Source: Cytobacillus firmus
GTDB lineage: Bacteria > Bacillota > Bacilli > Bacillales > Cytobacillaceae
Reading direction: 5' to 3'
Assembly (NCBI RefSeq): GCF_023612095.1
Contig: NZ_CP086235.1
Coordinates: 2,119,501 to 2,183,500 of the forward strand
Length of the DNA stretch: 64,000 nucleotides
Shown here: positions 18,213 to 27,459 of the stretch, one piece after another
How the letters are laid out: the number at the start of each line of letters is the position of its first letter
Numbering within the stretch: position 1 is the stretch's first letter
The notes under the pieces: generated by a model
Told to the model about the DNA's origin: nothing
Seen by the model: only the letters and a program-made list of their open reading frames with translations
Database searches by the model: none
Made by a program: the position numbers and the translations under genes

Positions 18213-18546
18213 CTTCCTCATCCCCCTTTAACAGCCCGTATAGCTGTTTAGAATTCTTAATCCATTCTTCTCTAAGCTGCAGAAATGTTTCCAGACCCAT
18301 TTCGCTTAAAACATAATACTTACGCGGCCGGCTCTCCGTATGATCCCAGCTGCTCGTGACAAGCTCCTGTTTTTCCAGACGCCGCAGCAATGGATATAAT
18401 GTGCTCTGATCAATATTGATGCCGGAGTCTTCCAATAACTGAACCAGTGAATACCCGTATTGCGGTGTCCGAAGCTGGCTCAGCACTGCCAGCGTCAATG
18501 TTCCTCTCCGCAGTTCAGTTGTTAACGAATTCAGCAGCGTGCTCAT
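18199..18546 (-). CDS. PadR family transcriptional regulator
   Basis: A 115-residue winged-helix protein: TLTLAVLSQLRTPQYGYSLV, then STLYPLLRRLEKQELV and SRPRKYYVLSEMG are the PadR helix-turn-helix and wing. GAGGTGATTG precedes the ATG. The promoter region contains a repeated ATAC-rich palindrome, suggesting autorepression. It is cotranscribed with the HAAS protein gene. Confidence 0.9.
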   Translation of the reverse strand: MSTLLNSLTTELRRGTLTLAVLSQLRTPQYGYSLVQLLEDSGINIDQSTLYPLLRRLEKQELVTSSWDHTESRPRKYYVLSEMGLETFLQLREEWIKNSKQLYGLLKGDEEDGFN

Positions 18547-18555
18547 TCAATCACC

Positions 18556-18618
18556 TCGCTTGATATACTATATGTCATACACTATATGGTTTATACTATG
18601 TATCATACAGTATGGATG
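18556..18618 (-). promoter_or_regulatory. Putative PadR operator
   Basis: Two similar units of about 26 bases, ATACTATATGTCATAC and ATACTATGTATCATAC followed by (A)TAT(A)TGG, lie head to tail directly upstream of the padR ribosome binding site. ATAC/GTAT half-sites are typical of PadR targets. Confidence 0.55.
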
Positions 18619-18804
18619 TGATAAAAACAATAAATCTTTATCCTTCATGATGTCCGTTTTTTGGGGTATTTGTGAAGAATCAATACGACCAGAGTCTTAA
18701 AAAATAATAAGCCTCAAGCTGATTAACCTAATTATGACTTTTCTGTATGATAAACTTAAACATTAAGAAGCTGCAAATAAACACAATTTATTGGAGTGAA
18801 AAGA

Positions 18805-20256
18805 TTGAAGAAATTAAGCTTTATACTTCTGTTAATATTTCTATTAACACCTGCGTTTTATTTTCCGTTTGCAGTAAGTGTCCAAGCTGCTGAACCTTTT
18901 AAGACGGAAGATGTTGATGAATTTGTCACTGATTATATAGAACGGAACGGGCTGCCTGGTGCATCCATTGCTGTTGTAAAAGACGGTAAATTAGTATACC
19001 AGAAGGGATATGGCAACGATTCCGAGGGAAAGCCAATAACAGAAGATTCGTTAATGAGAATCGGGTCCGTATCCAAATCATTTACTGCATTGGCTGTTTT
19101 GCAGCTTGCTGATGAAGGGAAAATCCAACTGGATGACCCAATAATTAACTATCTGCCAGAGGTACAGCTTGATGATTCCAGATGGGAAGAAGTAACAATC
19201 CGTCAGCTATTGAGTCACACATCCGGAATTCCAAATCCGACTATTGTTTCACCAGCGAGTAACCTAAAAGCAGGTGTGGAACGTATGAATGACTGGAAGC
19301 TGCAATCAAACCCAGGAGAAAAATATTATTATAGCAATGGGAACTACTGGGTTTTAGCTCTTTTAGTTGAGAATGTAAGCCGAAAAGAATTCTCACAATA
19401 TCTTAAAGAAGAGGTATTTTCTCCATTGGGTATGAATGACTCACTCACTACTGTTAACTCGGGAGATATTGTACCTGGATTACCTAAAGGTTATGTGACA
19501 GCTTATGGAACTGCAATGCCTTGGACAGAGCTAGAAGCAATGAATATGGGTGCAGGAAGCATCATTTCATCAGCATCGGATATGGGAAAATGGCTTTCTC
19601 TGCTGACAAACGAGGGAAAGACTGTGACAGGGGAGGATTTATTATCAAAAAAATTATTACAGGAAGCTTATTCACCACAACATGAAAGCAAAAAATATGG
19701 ACTTGGCTGGGAGTTAAGCTCACCCAATGTGAAGCCGGCACGCATTTCGCATAGCGGAGTGGTATCAACGTATCAGGCACAGCAAGACATTATACCAAGC
19801 AGCGGTTATGCCGTTGCCGTGTTGCTGAATAGCTTTACACCAACATTTGAACACGCTTATGAGATTAGTTCAGGTATTATCCAGTTGACCGAGGGGAACG
19901 AACCGGTATTAAAAGCTCCGATATCTAAAAGAATTGATTTATCACTTGGCGTCATCACATTCATCTATATGATTTTAGGAATTAGAGGAATAATGCGCAG
20001 TAAAAAATGGTCCGAAAAACGCAAACAGCAGCCTGCCTGGAAATTCATCCTTCGATTAATTCCGCAATTGGCTCCAGCCTTATTAATTGGGTGGTTGTTT
20101 TTTATTGTTCCAACATTACAAAACAACAGTTCAACCACTCTTGATGCCTTCGGTCTTTACCCAGCCGCCATGTTCTTATTGGCGATTGTTTTCATCTTCG
20201 GATTGGTTCTGACCATTTTGAGAATCTATTTTCGTATAGCATTAAATAAAGGATAA
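18805..20256 (+). CDS. Beta-lactamase-related serine hydrolase with C-terminal membrane anchor
   Basis: An N-terminal signal peptide is followed by a class C/AmpC-like fold: SVSK nucleophile motif, YSN (in YYYSNGNY) and HSG (in ISHSGVV) as the third motif. After the hydrolase domain come three membrane segments (about 385-480), as in Bacillus Pbp-related esterases. The catalytic domain should face the outside. Substrate could be a D-amino acid peptide or ester. TTG at 18805 has GGAGTG at good spacing; an alternative GTG lies at 18796. A strong terminator follows. Confidence 0.88.
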   Translation: MKKLSFILLLIFLLTPAFYFPFAVSVQAAEPFKTEDVDEFVTDYIERNGLPGASIAVVKDGKLVYQKGYGNDSEGKPITEDSLMRIGSVSKSFTALAVLQLADEGKIQLDDPIINYLPEVQLDDSRWEEVTIRQLLSHTSGIPNPTIVSPASNLKAGVERMNDWKLQSNPGEKYYYSNGNYWVLALLVENVSRKEFSQYLKEEVFSPLGMNDSLTTVNSGDIVPGLPKGYVTAYGTAMPWTELEAMNMGAGSIISSASDMGKWLSLLTNEGKTVTGEDLLSKKLLQEAYSPQHESKKYGLGWELSSPNVKPARISHSGVVSTYQAQQDIIPSSGYAVAVLLNSFTPTFEHAYEISSGIIQLTEGNEPVLKAPISKRIDLSLGVITFIYMILGIRGIMRSKKWSEKRKQQPAWKFILRLIPQLAPALLIGWLFFIVPTLQNNSSTTLDAFGLYPAAMFLLAIVFIFGLVLTILRIYFRIALNKG

Positions 20257-20276
20257 GGATTATAAAAATATCACTT

Positions 20277-20308
20277 AAAACGCTCAGAAAATGCTCTGAG
20301 CGTTTTTG
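20277..20308 (+). terminator. Rho-independent terminator
   Basis: AAAACGCTCAGA pairs with TCTGAGCGTTTT and is followed by a T run. Confidence 0.85.
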
Positions 20309-20509
20309 AATCCCAGTATTTTAATGCTGTTCATCCAGCCAATTTCCTTCTCCTTTAGGGGTTATCCATCAGCCTTTTGGATGAGAAAAGTCCACACTTA
20401 TGAAGGATTCCTGTATTCCATCCATAATATAAAGTAGTAGATAACCAGTTTAGTATGCCTCTATCCTTATCTGGAGAGGCCATTCAAATTCATTTTGGGA
20501 GTGATACCA

Positions 20510-22273
20510 TTGTCAGAATTGATTTATGCAGGTTCTTTAAGGACGCTTGAAGATGAAGGTGCAAAGGTTATTAAAGGCGGAAGTCATGCCATTGCTGTAT
20601 TTGTTTACGAAAAACAAGTCTATGCGGTGGATAACCGCTGCCCGCATATGGGCTTTCCCCTCCATACAGGAAGCCTATGTGATGGGATTTTGACTTGTCA
20701 CTGGCACCATGCCCGCTTTGATATAAAAAGCGGCGGAACACTGGATCCATGGGCAGATGATGTTCCTACTTATCCTGTCGAGATAAAGGAAGATGAGGTT
20801 TGGGTTCACCCGGTTCCTTTTAATAAGGTGACAATCGGGAAATTGAGGCAGCGATTACGTGAAGGCCTTGAGCAAAATATTAGTCTTGTCATCGCCAAAT
20901 CGGTTGTTGGATTGATGGAAGCGGGTTTTCCAGCGACAGAGATTGCAAAAATTGGCGTCGACTTCGGAACAACACATCGAAGAAGCGGATGGGGTTCGGG
21001 ATTAACGATTTTAACAGCCATGACCAATGTATTGACTAAATTAGATAAAACTGGACAGATTTTAGCGCTGTTCCAAGGACTGGTTCATGTTGCAAGGGAA
21101 AGTTCCGGAATGGGAACACGCTTTTTACTTGGATCCCTTCCTGTATCAAATGAAGAGGATACCCAATCCTTCGAGCAATTATCAGAATGGTATCGTCACT
21201 GTGTGGAGGTGCGGGATTCACAGGGAGCTGAGCGGGTGCTATTGACCGCGATACAATCGGGATTCCCGGACGGGCAGCTTGCTGACATGATGATGACTGC
21301 GGTCACGGATCATTTTTATGTGAATACAGGTCATACTCTTGATTTTCATAATAAAGCCTTCGAGATTTTAAATCAGGTTGGTAGTGAGCACCGGCCCTAT
21401 GTATTATCATCCTTGCTGCCTGGTATCAGCGATGTATCCCGCAGTGAAGAATCCCATAGCTGGCAATCACCTGTGAACCTGGTCAAACCCTTAAAGGAGG
21501 CGTTTCAGGAATTACCTGATATCCTTGCTGATGTCTCACCACGCGGAGATGCTGATATAGATGAAGCGGCTTTGGTTGAACAAATTTTATCAGATGCCCC
21601 TATTAATACGGTAAATATGATGATGGATGCACTAAAAAAAGGCGTCACTCCTTCCCGGCTGGCCCAGCTCGTCACTTTAGCGGCTGCTGATCGGATTTCC
21701 CGCTTCCATGTACAAAATGATTTCAGGGATTGGATAACCGTACTTCATACTTTTACTCACGCACATGCGGTACATGAATCGTTACGCCGGTCGACGACAC
21801 CTGAATTGACCCGGGCTGTTTTTCATGGAGCAATGAGCGTGTATCTTGATCGTTTTCTCAATACACCGTCCGCCAGAAGGCCGGAACCAAAGGCTGTGGC
21901 AACTAAACCGCAGAATCCTTCAGAATTATTAGAGATGATGAACCAGCAGCAGCAGGTTGCAGAATCAGCAAGGTGGGTAGTGAATTACCTGGCACGCGGC
22001 GGTGATAAAAGTGAACTCTTCAATACGCTCGGGCACGCTTTGCTAAGAGAGGATGCAGAGTTTCATTCTTTTCAAATGTATGAAGCAGCAATGATCGAAC
22101 ATGATCATTGGGAAAAAGAGGATTCGAGGCTTTCGGGATATGCACAGGAAACATTGATCTTAGCCGTCACACGTTATCTGGCAGGCCATGCCCCAACTGC
22201 CAGAGAAATGCCGCATACAGCACAAATTGCCATGCGCCTCCACCGGGGAGAAAAATTATTTGAAGATGTTTGA
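20510..22273 (+). CDS. Rieske [2Fe-2S] domain protein with large helical His-rich domain
   Basis: About 587 residues. The N-terminal 100 residues form a Rieske domain with both cluster boxes: CPHMG and CHWHH supply two Cys and two His. The remaining about 480 residues are helical and contain many His, including HTFTHAHAVHES, suggesting a metal or redox site; the fold may be related to questin-oxidase-like proteins, but this is a guess. TTG at 20510 follows GGGAGTG with ideal spacing. There is no ferredoxin reductase or oxygenase partner nearby. It could be a self-contained oxygenase. Confidence 0.82.
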   Translation: MSELIYAGSLRTLEDEGAKVIKGGSHAIAVFVYEKQVYAVDNRCPHMGFPLHTGSLCDGILTCHWHHARFDIKSGGTLDPWADDVPTYPVEIKEDEVWVHPVPFNKVTIGKLRQRLREGLEQNISLVIAKSVVGLMEAGFPATEIAKIGVDFGTTHRRSGWGSGLTILTAMTNVLTKLDKTGQILALFQGLVHVARESSGMGTRFLLGSLPVSNEEDTQSFEQLSEWYRHCVEVRDSQGAERVLLTAIQSGFPDGQLADMMMTAVTDHFYVNTGHTLDFHNKAFEILNQVGSEHRPYVLSSLLPGISDVSRSEESHSWQSPVNLVKPLKEAFQELPDILADVSPRGDADIDEAALVEQILSDAPINTVNMMMDALKKGVTPSRLAQLVTLAAADRISRFHVQNDFRDWITVLHTFTHAHAVHESLRRSTTPELTRAVFHGAMSVYLDRFLNTPSARRPEPKAVATKPQNPSELLEMMNQQQQVAESARWVVNYLARGGDKSELFNTLGHALLREDAEFHSFQMYEAAMIEHDHWEKEDSRLSGYAQETLILAVTRYLAGHAPTAREMPHTAQIAMRLHRGEKLFEDV

Positions 22274-22616
22274 TCAATCGAGGACTATTCTGCTTCAGAG
22301 TGAGAAGGGCAAATGTTCGTGCCGCTGAAATAAGCATTTGCTCTACTAGTTTAAGAGAGATAAGCCCCAATAAACAATTGACGAACGCAAATACCGCCAG
22401 TTGCAAGGCGGCGAAGTCATAGAATCAAAACCTCATATTCCACAGGAACTTTAAACACAATCATGAGCAAAAGAGGGCTTCCATAAAAAATTTGGAGGTT
22501 CTTTTTTGCTTTTCATGGATAATTTCGTTTGGTTGGAGATCTACTATAGCCTCTTGCTTTACATTATGAGCAACTAAATTAAATGAAGTGTATTCTTAAC
22601 AAAATGGAAAATATCC
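22274..22616. other. Intergenic region without a supported gene
   Basis: No gene supported on either strand. A weak hairpin with T run (near 22475-22507) could terminate the Rieske gene. The promoter of the following HTH gene lies at its right end. Confidence 0.5.
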
Positions 22617-22645
22617 TTGACCTAATGTTAAGTATTCCTTACAAT
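22595..22645 (+). promoter_or_regulatory. Sigma A promoter with inverted repeat before the HTH gene
   Basis: TTGACC-N17-TACAAT (22617-22645) overlaps the inverted repeat CTTAACA-N24-TGTTAAG (22595-22632). The position suggests autoregulation by the encoded HTH protein. Confidence 0.6.
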
Positions 22646-22680
22646 AGAGAAGCAGGAAATGGTAATAGGGGATGTTAAAT

Positions 22681-22887
22681 ATGCTGAGAAATAAAGTGAA
22701 GGAATTAAGAGCGAGGCATAATTTTACTCAATCTGATTTAGCTAAATTGGTTGGAGCCACCCGTCAAACCATTGGCATGATTGAAAAAGGGGACTATGCA
22801 CCCTCTGTGCTGTTAGCATTGAAAATCGCTAAAGCACTACGTGTCGATTTAGAGGAAGTGTTTTGGATTGAAGGGGAGGAGGAGTGA
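22681..22887 (+). CDS. Small Cro/C1-type HTH transcriptional regulator
   Basis: A 68-residue one-domain regulator of the XRE family: NFTQSDLAKLVGATRQTIGMIEKGDY is the helix-turn-helix and the end (RVDLEEVFWIEGEEE) is typical of YozG-like regulators. ATG 22681 follows GGGG at suitable spacing. It is the first gene of a three-gene operon with two membrane proteins, a common arrangement where the small HTH represses its own operon. Confidence 0.88.
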   Translation: MLRNKVKELRARHNFTQSDLAKLVGATRQTIGMIEKGDYAPSVLLALKIAKALRVDLEEVFWIEGEEE

Positions 22888-22889
22888 TT

Positions 22890-23318
22890 ATGGAACGGTT
22901 TTTGCGTTCACCTTTTACAATGAGCGTGTTTCTGATTGGGCTTGCGGTCATTTATTCAATGAGCATCGTTTTAGAGCAGCGGAATTACATGACAACAATG
23001 ATTTTTATTGCTTATGCTATTTTTGTCATCATTTATTTCGGAACAATGGTTTATTTTAACCGTAAGTACCCAGACCGGAAGATTCGTATTCTTACATTCA
23101 TCCCTTATGAGCTGAAAGAAGAAGATGAAGGACATCAGTATATTACGTATCGGGCTTGCCGCAAGGTGTATATTTATTACTATTTTGCAATTCCGGCAGC
23201 GATTGTTGCGGTGACACTGTTTAGAGAAGTCGAACTGCTTCCTGTCATCACTTTGACTGTACTTGGCATTGGGCAGTATTTTATTTTTTGGTCGGAAGTT
23301 AAAAAACTTTATGAATAA
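22890..23318 (+). CDS. Membrane protein of HTH-linked operon (142 aa)
   Basis: Four hydrophobic segments separated by short polar loops, with a central EEDEGHQYITYRACRKVY stretch. GGAGGAGG precedes the ATG at 22890, two bases after the HTH stop. It resembles the DUF2178-type small membrane proteins often found next to YozG-like regulators, although the family call is tentative. Confidence 0.7.
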   Translation: MERFLRSPFTMSVFLIGLAVIYSMSIVLEQRNYMTTMIFIAYAIFVIIYFGTMVYFNRKYPDRKIRILTFIPYELKEEDEGHQYITYRACRKVYIYYYFAIPAAIVAVTLFREVELLPVITLTVLGIGQYFIFWSEVKKLYE

Positions 23319-23335
23319 AGGGGAGGATGAAGGAT

Positions 23336-23878
23336 ATGTTGTTATCGTATATTTTAGTATTTCTTCTGGCAGCGATTCCGTTATTTGAACTTGTTGCTGT
23401 GATTCCATTGGCTATCATCGGAGGTCTATCTCCAGTACTGACAGCGATACTTGCTTTTTTGGGGAATGCTCTGACAGTGGTTCTTTTAATTTTATTTGTG
23501 GATCAAGTGAAGATATGGATGAGAAAGCGAAAACAAAAGAAACGTATGCAAGATATTATGCATGTGGAAGAAGTTGCGGCAGCACAAGCTGATGCTGAAG
23601 GCATGGAAGAGTCAAAAAAAGGAAAACGGGCACGGGCACTATTTGATAAGTATGGCTTACCTGGCTTAGCGATCATTGGCCCATTTTTCGTGGGTTCTCA
23701 TATATCCGCGTTTATGGGAATGAGCTTTGGTTCGACAAGAAAGAGGGTAACCGGCTGGATGTTGACCAGTTTATTCCTTTGGACAGTCATTATGGCTGTA
23801 GCTTCAAGTTATGGAATCACCTATTTTATGCCTCATGTTGAAGAAGATGGTTTTTTAATCCGCCTATTCAGCAACTAA
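23336..23878 (+). CDS. Small multidrug export protein family (Sm_multidrug_ex)
   Basis: A 180-residue membrane protein. The N-terminal half has two or three helices with AIPLFELVAVIPLAI, a basic cytoplasmic loop lies in the middle, and the GLPGLAIIGPFFVGSHISAF segment matches the COG2426/Sm_multidrug_ex family. Despite the name, the transport role is not well established. ATG 23336 has GGAGG 9 bases upstream; an ATG at 23327 touches that site. Third gene of the HTH operon. Confidence 0.8.
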   Translation: MLLSYILVFLLAAIPLFELVAVIPLAIIGGLSPVLTAILAFLGNALTVVLLILFVDQVKIWMRKRKQKKRMQDIMHVEEVAAAQADAEGMEESKKGKRARALFDKYGLPGLAIIGPFFVGSHISAFMGMSFGSTRKRVTGWMLTSLFLWTVIMAVASSYGITYFMPHVEEDGFLIRLFSN

Positions 23879-24227
23879 TACTTCATGTGAGACTTTTATA
23901 ATCCTTCATACCAATTCAGTAATCGGGGTATTTTTCTTAGTGTTAAGAAAGCGTCTTTTTCCTTAGCTTTTTATTTCGTGGTTCGGCGAATTTTCTGTTT
24001 ATTTCGGGCGAATTCAGTCATTTTGCATGGTAGAGTGATGGATATTTGTTGAAAGTACGAAGTTTGCATTAGGAGAAATGAGTTTTGAGGAGTTTTCCAT
24101 CCAGTGCTGTCTCCAATATTAATAAAATACTACAAGCGGGCGCATTTCAAAATAAGGAATGCGTCTGTTTTTATTTTTATGTAAAAGGCTATAGCCAGCC
24201 AAAGGCCATAGCCTCTATTGGGATATA
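23879..24227. other. Intergenic region with two terminators
   Basis: A GCGCATT/AATGCGT hairpin with T run (24139-24180) points in the plus direction. GGCTATAGCC/GGCCATAGCC (24187-24213) lies just after the minus-strand merR stop. No gene is supported; the 64-codon plus frame here runs through both hairpins. Confidence 0.6.
24139..24180 (+). terminator. Rho-independent terminator
   Basis: GCGCATT pairs with AATGCGT and is followed by a long T-rich tract. Confidence 0.65.
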
Positions 24228-24956
24228 TTATTTTATATTTTTGTCAGCAAATACAGCCATAGCGTCACACATGAATTGAGCTAAGCCTTCACCAAATTGG
24301 TCAATATTCTTAGTGAAGCGCTCGTCATCAACATACATTTGACCTAAACCCTTGAATGCATCAAGAGAGTAGTTCCCCAATTTATTTAAGAAATGGTACC
24401 ACTCCTTCATCCCTTCTTGAGCCTCTTGGGAATCAGGTGAGAGATGGCGAATCGCGGCAAGGCTGCGATAAATATCGTTGAATTTTTCCTGGTCAAAAGC
24501 CGTCATGTTTTTCGCTTTTTCATTCGCTTCATCGACAGCCTTGTCACCCCACCTTTCTCTTGCTTCTTGTTCATATGGGTTATGGCTAAAGTCAAAGCCT
24601 TCAAATTTTTCCTGTTTAGACATTAGTATTTCTCCTTTCGAATGCTGGATGGTTTTTTCAATAGTCCCGATCATTTTTTCGAGTCGTCTCTTTTTTTCCA
24701 GAAGCATATTATGCTGAATGATCAGCGCTTCCTCCCGGTCAAATGATGGGCTATCTATGATTTCCTTGATTTTCTTCAAAGGGAAGCCAAGCTCTTTAAA
24801 AAATAAGATTTGCTGGAGGGTTTCGAGATTCTCGTCAGAATATACCCGATAACCTGCTTCAGTGATTTCTTCTGGAGTTAATAATCCAATTTCATCATAA
24901 TGATGCAGTGTGCGCACACTAATTCCCACCAAATCAGCAACTTCCTTCACTTTCAT
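24228..24956 (-). CDS. MerR family regulator with TipAS drug-binding domain
   Basis: Residues 1-70 form the MerR winged helix (VKEVADLVGISVRTLHHYDE) followed by a coiled coil (about 75-110). The C-terminal half (KFEGFDFSHNPYEQEARERWG through GLAQFMCDAMAVFADK) is the TipAS antibiotic-recognition domain, as in TipA and B. subtilis Mta. Such proteins activate drug-efflux or self genes on binding antibiotics. Its own promoter has the long 19-base spacer expected for MerR control, so autoactivation is likely. Confidence 0.92.
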   Translation of the reverse strand: MKVKEVADLVGISVRTLHHYDEIGLLTPEEITEAGYRVYSDENLETLQQILFFKELGFPLKKIKEIIDSPSFDREEALIIQHNMLLEKKRRLEKMIGTIEKTIQHSKGEILMSKQEKFEGFDFSHNPYEQEARERWGDKAVDEANEKAKNMTAFDQEKFNDIYRSLAAIRHLSPDSQEAQEGMKEWYHFLNKLGNYSLDAFKGLGQMYVDDERFTKNIDQFGEGLAQFMCDAMAVFADKNIK

Positions 24957-24977
24957 CGTGTATCGCTCCCTTCACTA

Positions 24978-25011
24978 GTTACTATAAAGTATCCCGTAAC
25001 GTGAGAGTCAA
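24978..25011 (-). promoter_or_regulatory. MerR-type promoter with 19-bp spacer
   Basis: On the minus strand TTGACT (25006-25011) and TATAGT (24981-24986) are separated by 19 bases. The inverted repeat GTTAC-N13-GTAAC (24978-25000) lies over the spacer and -10, as in MerR operators. Confidence 0.75.
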
Positions 25012-25475
25012 TATGAATTTTAAAGATTTTTGCTGCGTATACAGCATTTTTTTGAATTAACGGTGCAGACAAGTTTAATAATAATTACTTACATTCTAAT
25101 ATCATTCTTTTAACCAGCTATTAACGATATCTTCAAAACCATGATCTTGCCAAGGAACAATTGCTTTATGTTCTCCAACTTGTGAAATTTTTTCTTGAAA
25201 TAGCAAATCGCGCAAAAAGTATGCTAACCGTGAATAACCAAATTTTTTTCCACCATTTATCGAAAACCACTCTTGGCCGGGCAGCAGAAAAGAAAATAAC
25301 TTATATGTCAGGAGGCTTCAAACTGAATTATGGTTAAAAAGGCTCTTTTCGTATAAATAGTTGTTTTTCGCTTATTAACGCAGGCCGGGCGTTAAGCCTC
25401 ATCGGCGCTTCGCGTCTGCGGAGGCTCACCTGTCCGGCTATGATTACAGATCCATCCACATTAAGATAAGCCTTT
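25012..25475. other. Intergenic region holding a gene remnant
   Basis: Apart from the fragment at 25102-25317, the stretch 25380-25440 contains GC-rich short inverted repeats (GCCTCATCGGCG... GCGGAGGC). No complete gene was seen. Confidence 0.4.
25102..25317 (-). pseudogene. Unidentified protein remnant (71 codons)
   Basis: An open frame without a start ends in a protein-like sequence (GGKKFGYSRLAYFLRDLL, then QDHGFEDIVNSWLKE). Amino acid composition looks coding, but no family was recognised and no ribosome binding site is present. Confidence 0.35.
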
Positions 25476-26579
25476 TCATTTCTTTTTTACCTTCTTTTTT
25501 ACCCTCTTGGCAATCATGATGGCGGTAAAAAACAAGGGGATATAAATGAATGTAAAAACAAAGCCAGCTTTCCCAAAATAGTCATTTAGCTGACTAATCC
25601 TTTCACGCGAATTAACAAAGTTAATCAGAATTAATAAAGCACTGACAATAAAAAACACGCCTACTTTTTGCTTAATATTAAAAATCCTTTTGATAAGTCT
25701 GGAACAAATCCAAATGGCAATACACACATTCGGAAGCATTATTAAGTTCCAGTTTGCAATTCCAATATATTCAAAACGCTCCACAAATGGCATTTCGACG
25801 ATTTTCCACATGGTCAAAGTGGGCCAAACCTGTTTAGCAAGCTGATCTTCCGAATAATAGGCAAAGGTAATGACTGCTAATATCGTATAGATCAAGGTTG
25901 TGGTGAAAACAGCAAGGTGGGCCCACTTTTTGGATTTCTTAGGTTCTTTTATAAAAGGATAAGTGAACAGAATAATCTCAAATCCGATGAAGGTAAGTGA
26001 CATATTGTAGGAACCGATGAGCAGTTCCTTCACTGAATGATTCCAAATTGGGAGGAGATTATAAAAATTTGAGAACTTAACTGCCCAGCCAAATGTGAGG
26101 AGGAGATAAGCCGGCAATACCAGGCCGAAAAAGGCTATCCCGACTACCGTTCTGAACCCTCCAAAAATGATATAAACACAAAGTATCATGAATGCAAGAG
26201 AGTACCAGACAGTGTTCAGATCCGGAAACATCCACACTTGAATGACTTCGATAAAGGTTCGTAATATAGCTAGTACGTATAAAAAAAAGTACCCAATGAA
26301 AATGGAACTGATTGCTTTGCCGATGAAATTTCCATAAAGGTACGTATGGGCTGTGACAAAATCCCCATCAACCGTTTCGGCAATTTTATATATCATCCAA
26401 ACTAAAACATGTATGCATCCCCCGGCAAGCAGGATGGAAATCCAGGCATCATAGCCTGCATCTTCTGCGATGTCTCTCTGATAACCAAGAACTCCAATGC
26501 CAATTTGCATGGACATAATTAAATAAAACACCAAGAATGGAGATACTTTCAATCTATCTGGTAGTGGCTGCTCCTGAAT
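25476..26579 (-). CDS. Orphan GerB-family germination permease (GerAB/ArcD/ProY)
   Basis: About 367 residues with ten membrane segments; KVSPFLVFYLIMSMQIGIGVLGYQ and the YNMSLTFIGFEIILF region mark the GerAB family. It lacks adjacent A and C subunit genes. Start: a GTG at 26588 is part of the GGAGGTG ribosome binding site itself, so the likely start is ATT at 26579, 8 bases after GGAGG. It may act with other germination subunits or as a regulator of their assembly; this is inference. Confidence 0.85.
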   Translation of the reverse strand: MQEQPLPDRLKVSPFLVFYLIMSMQIGIGVLGYQRDIAEDAGYDAWISILLAGGCIHVLVWMIYKIAETVDGDFVTAHTYLYGNFIGKAISSIFIGYFFLYVLAILRTFIEVIQVWMFPDLNTVWYSLAFMILCVYIIFGGFRTVVGIAFFGLVLPAYLLLTFGWAVKFSNFYNLLPIWNHSVKELLIGSYNMSLTFIGFEIILFTYPFIKEPKKSKKWAHLAVFTTTLIYTILAVITFAYYSEDQLAKQVWPTLTMWKIVEMPFVERFEYIGIANWNLIMLPNVCIAIWICSRLIKRIFNIKQKVGVFFIVSALLILINFVNSRERISQLNDYFGKAGFVFTFIYIPLFFTAIMIAKRVKKKVKKK

Positions 26580-26588
26580 CTGGCTCAC

Positions 26589-27180
26589 CTCCGTTTCGTG
26601 ATTGGTAACTGGCTACGGTAAAAATGATATTAATCCATATCCTTTTTTTCTGTGCTATTTCTTGCCAAGCTGAAAAGGATTTCTGGTCCGCAAAAAGAGC
26701 GGCCGCTTCGAATGCTTGTGAAATGGAAGCTTGAGCATCGCTTCTTTACCTGCAACTCTTGCCGGATATAATTGCTTAAGTGATGTTTCAATCGTCAGCA
26801 TGATGTAGCCATTTTTGTTAAGGCCTCACAAATCCGCATATCTGCAACAGGTTACAGTTTAAAGTCATTGATTTCCCGGAATTCCTATTCCGTGAGAAAC
26901 TCTTAATCCTATCTTCATCCATTAAAGTGGCTGTGAAAGAAAGCCTAAAGAGCACTATTGTTTATGTTCGGCATTACACTTATTGTTTCCGTATTTGGAA
27001 AAGTTATGAATGAGTGGATAAGAATTGCTGGAGCAATCCTTATTTTATAAACGAAGAAGCTGTTGGAAGAAGAGTGTAAATAAAGCATTAATTTTATACA
27101 TATATATTAGATTCCGATTATGAACAAGATAACAAATCCTGAGTACTTAGCTGCCTAATCAAATCAGGAAGCCTTTGTTA
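26589..27180. other. Intergenic region with decayed coding sequence
   Basis: On the minus strand 26655-26825 keeps a coding-like stretch (begins GYIMLTIETSLKQLYPARV, ends RTRNPFQLGKK) that breaks off upstream at a stop. The family was not recognised. The rest holds no supported gene. Confidence 0.35.
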
Positions 27181-27459
27181 ATGAGAAAAACGGCTAGGAA
27201 TAAAAGGTATAAGCGCTTGAATACAGAATATATTCACAATAGAAACAGTTTGCAGGGGGTATTTAATATTAATAAGCGAGATGAAACACCTGAGGAAAAA
27301 AGAGAACGACTAAAACAAAGTGAATTAAATACAACTTCTGCTTTAAACGATTCGCTAAATAGAGGAAGTAAAGCGAATTTAACTTTTGGACCGATAGCTA
27401 TTAACTTTAATGTGATTACACTTAACAGTGAGGAGTGGTTGTATGCAAGTTGTAACTAA
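27181..27459 (+). CDS. Hypothetical protein (92 aa)
   Basis: A strongly basic N terminus (RKTARNKRYKRLN) is followed by an acidic-basic linker (RDETPEEKRERLKQSE) and a C-terminal GPIAINFNVITLNSEEW segment. A weak AGGAAG site precedes the ATG. Its end overlaps the DinB start by 17 bases. No family recognised. Confidence 0.5.
   Translation: MRKTARNKRYKRLNTEYIHNRNSLQGVFNINKRDETPEEKRERLKQSELNTTSALNDSLNRGSKANLTFGPIAINFNVITLNSEEWLYASCN

Noticed and set aside
24085..24279. 64-codon frame
   Set aside because: Runs through two terminators and lacks a ribosome binding site.
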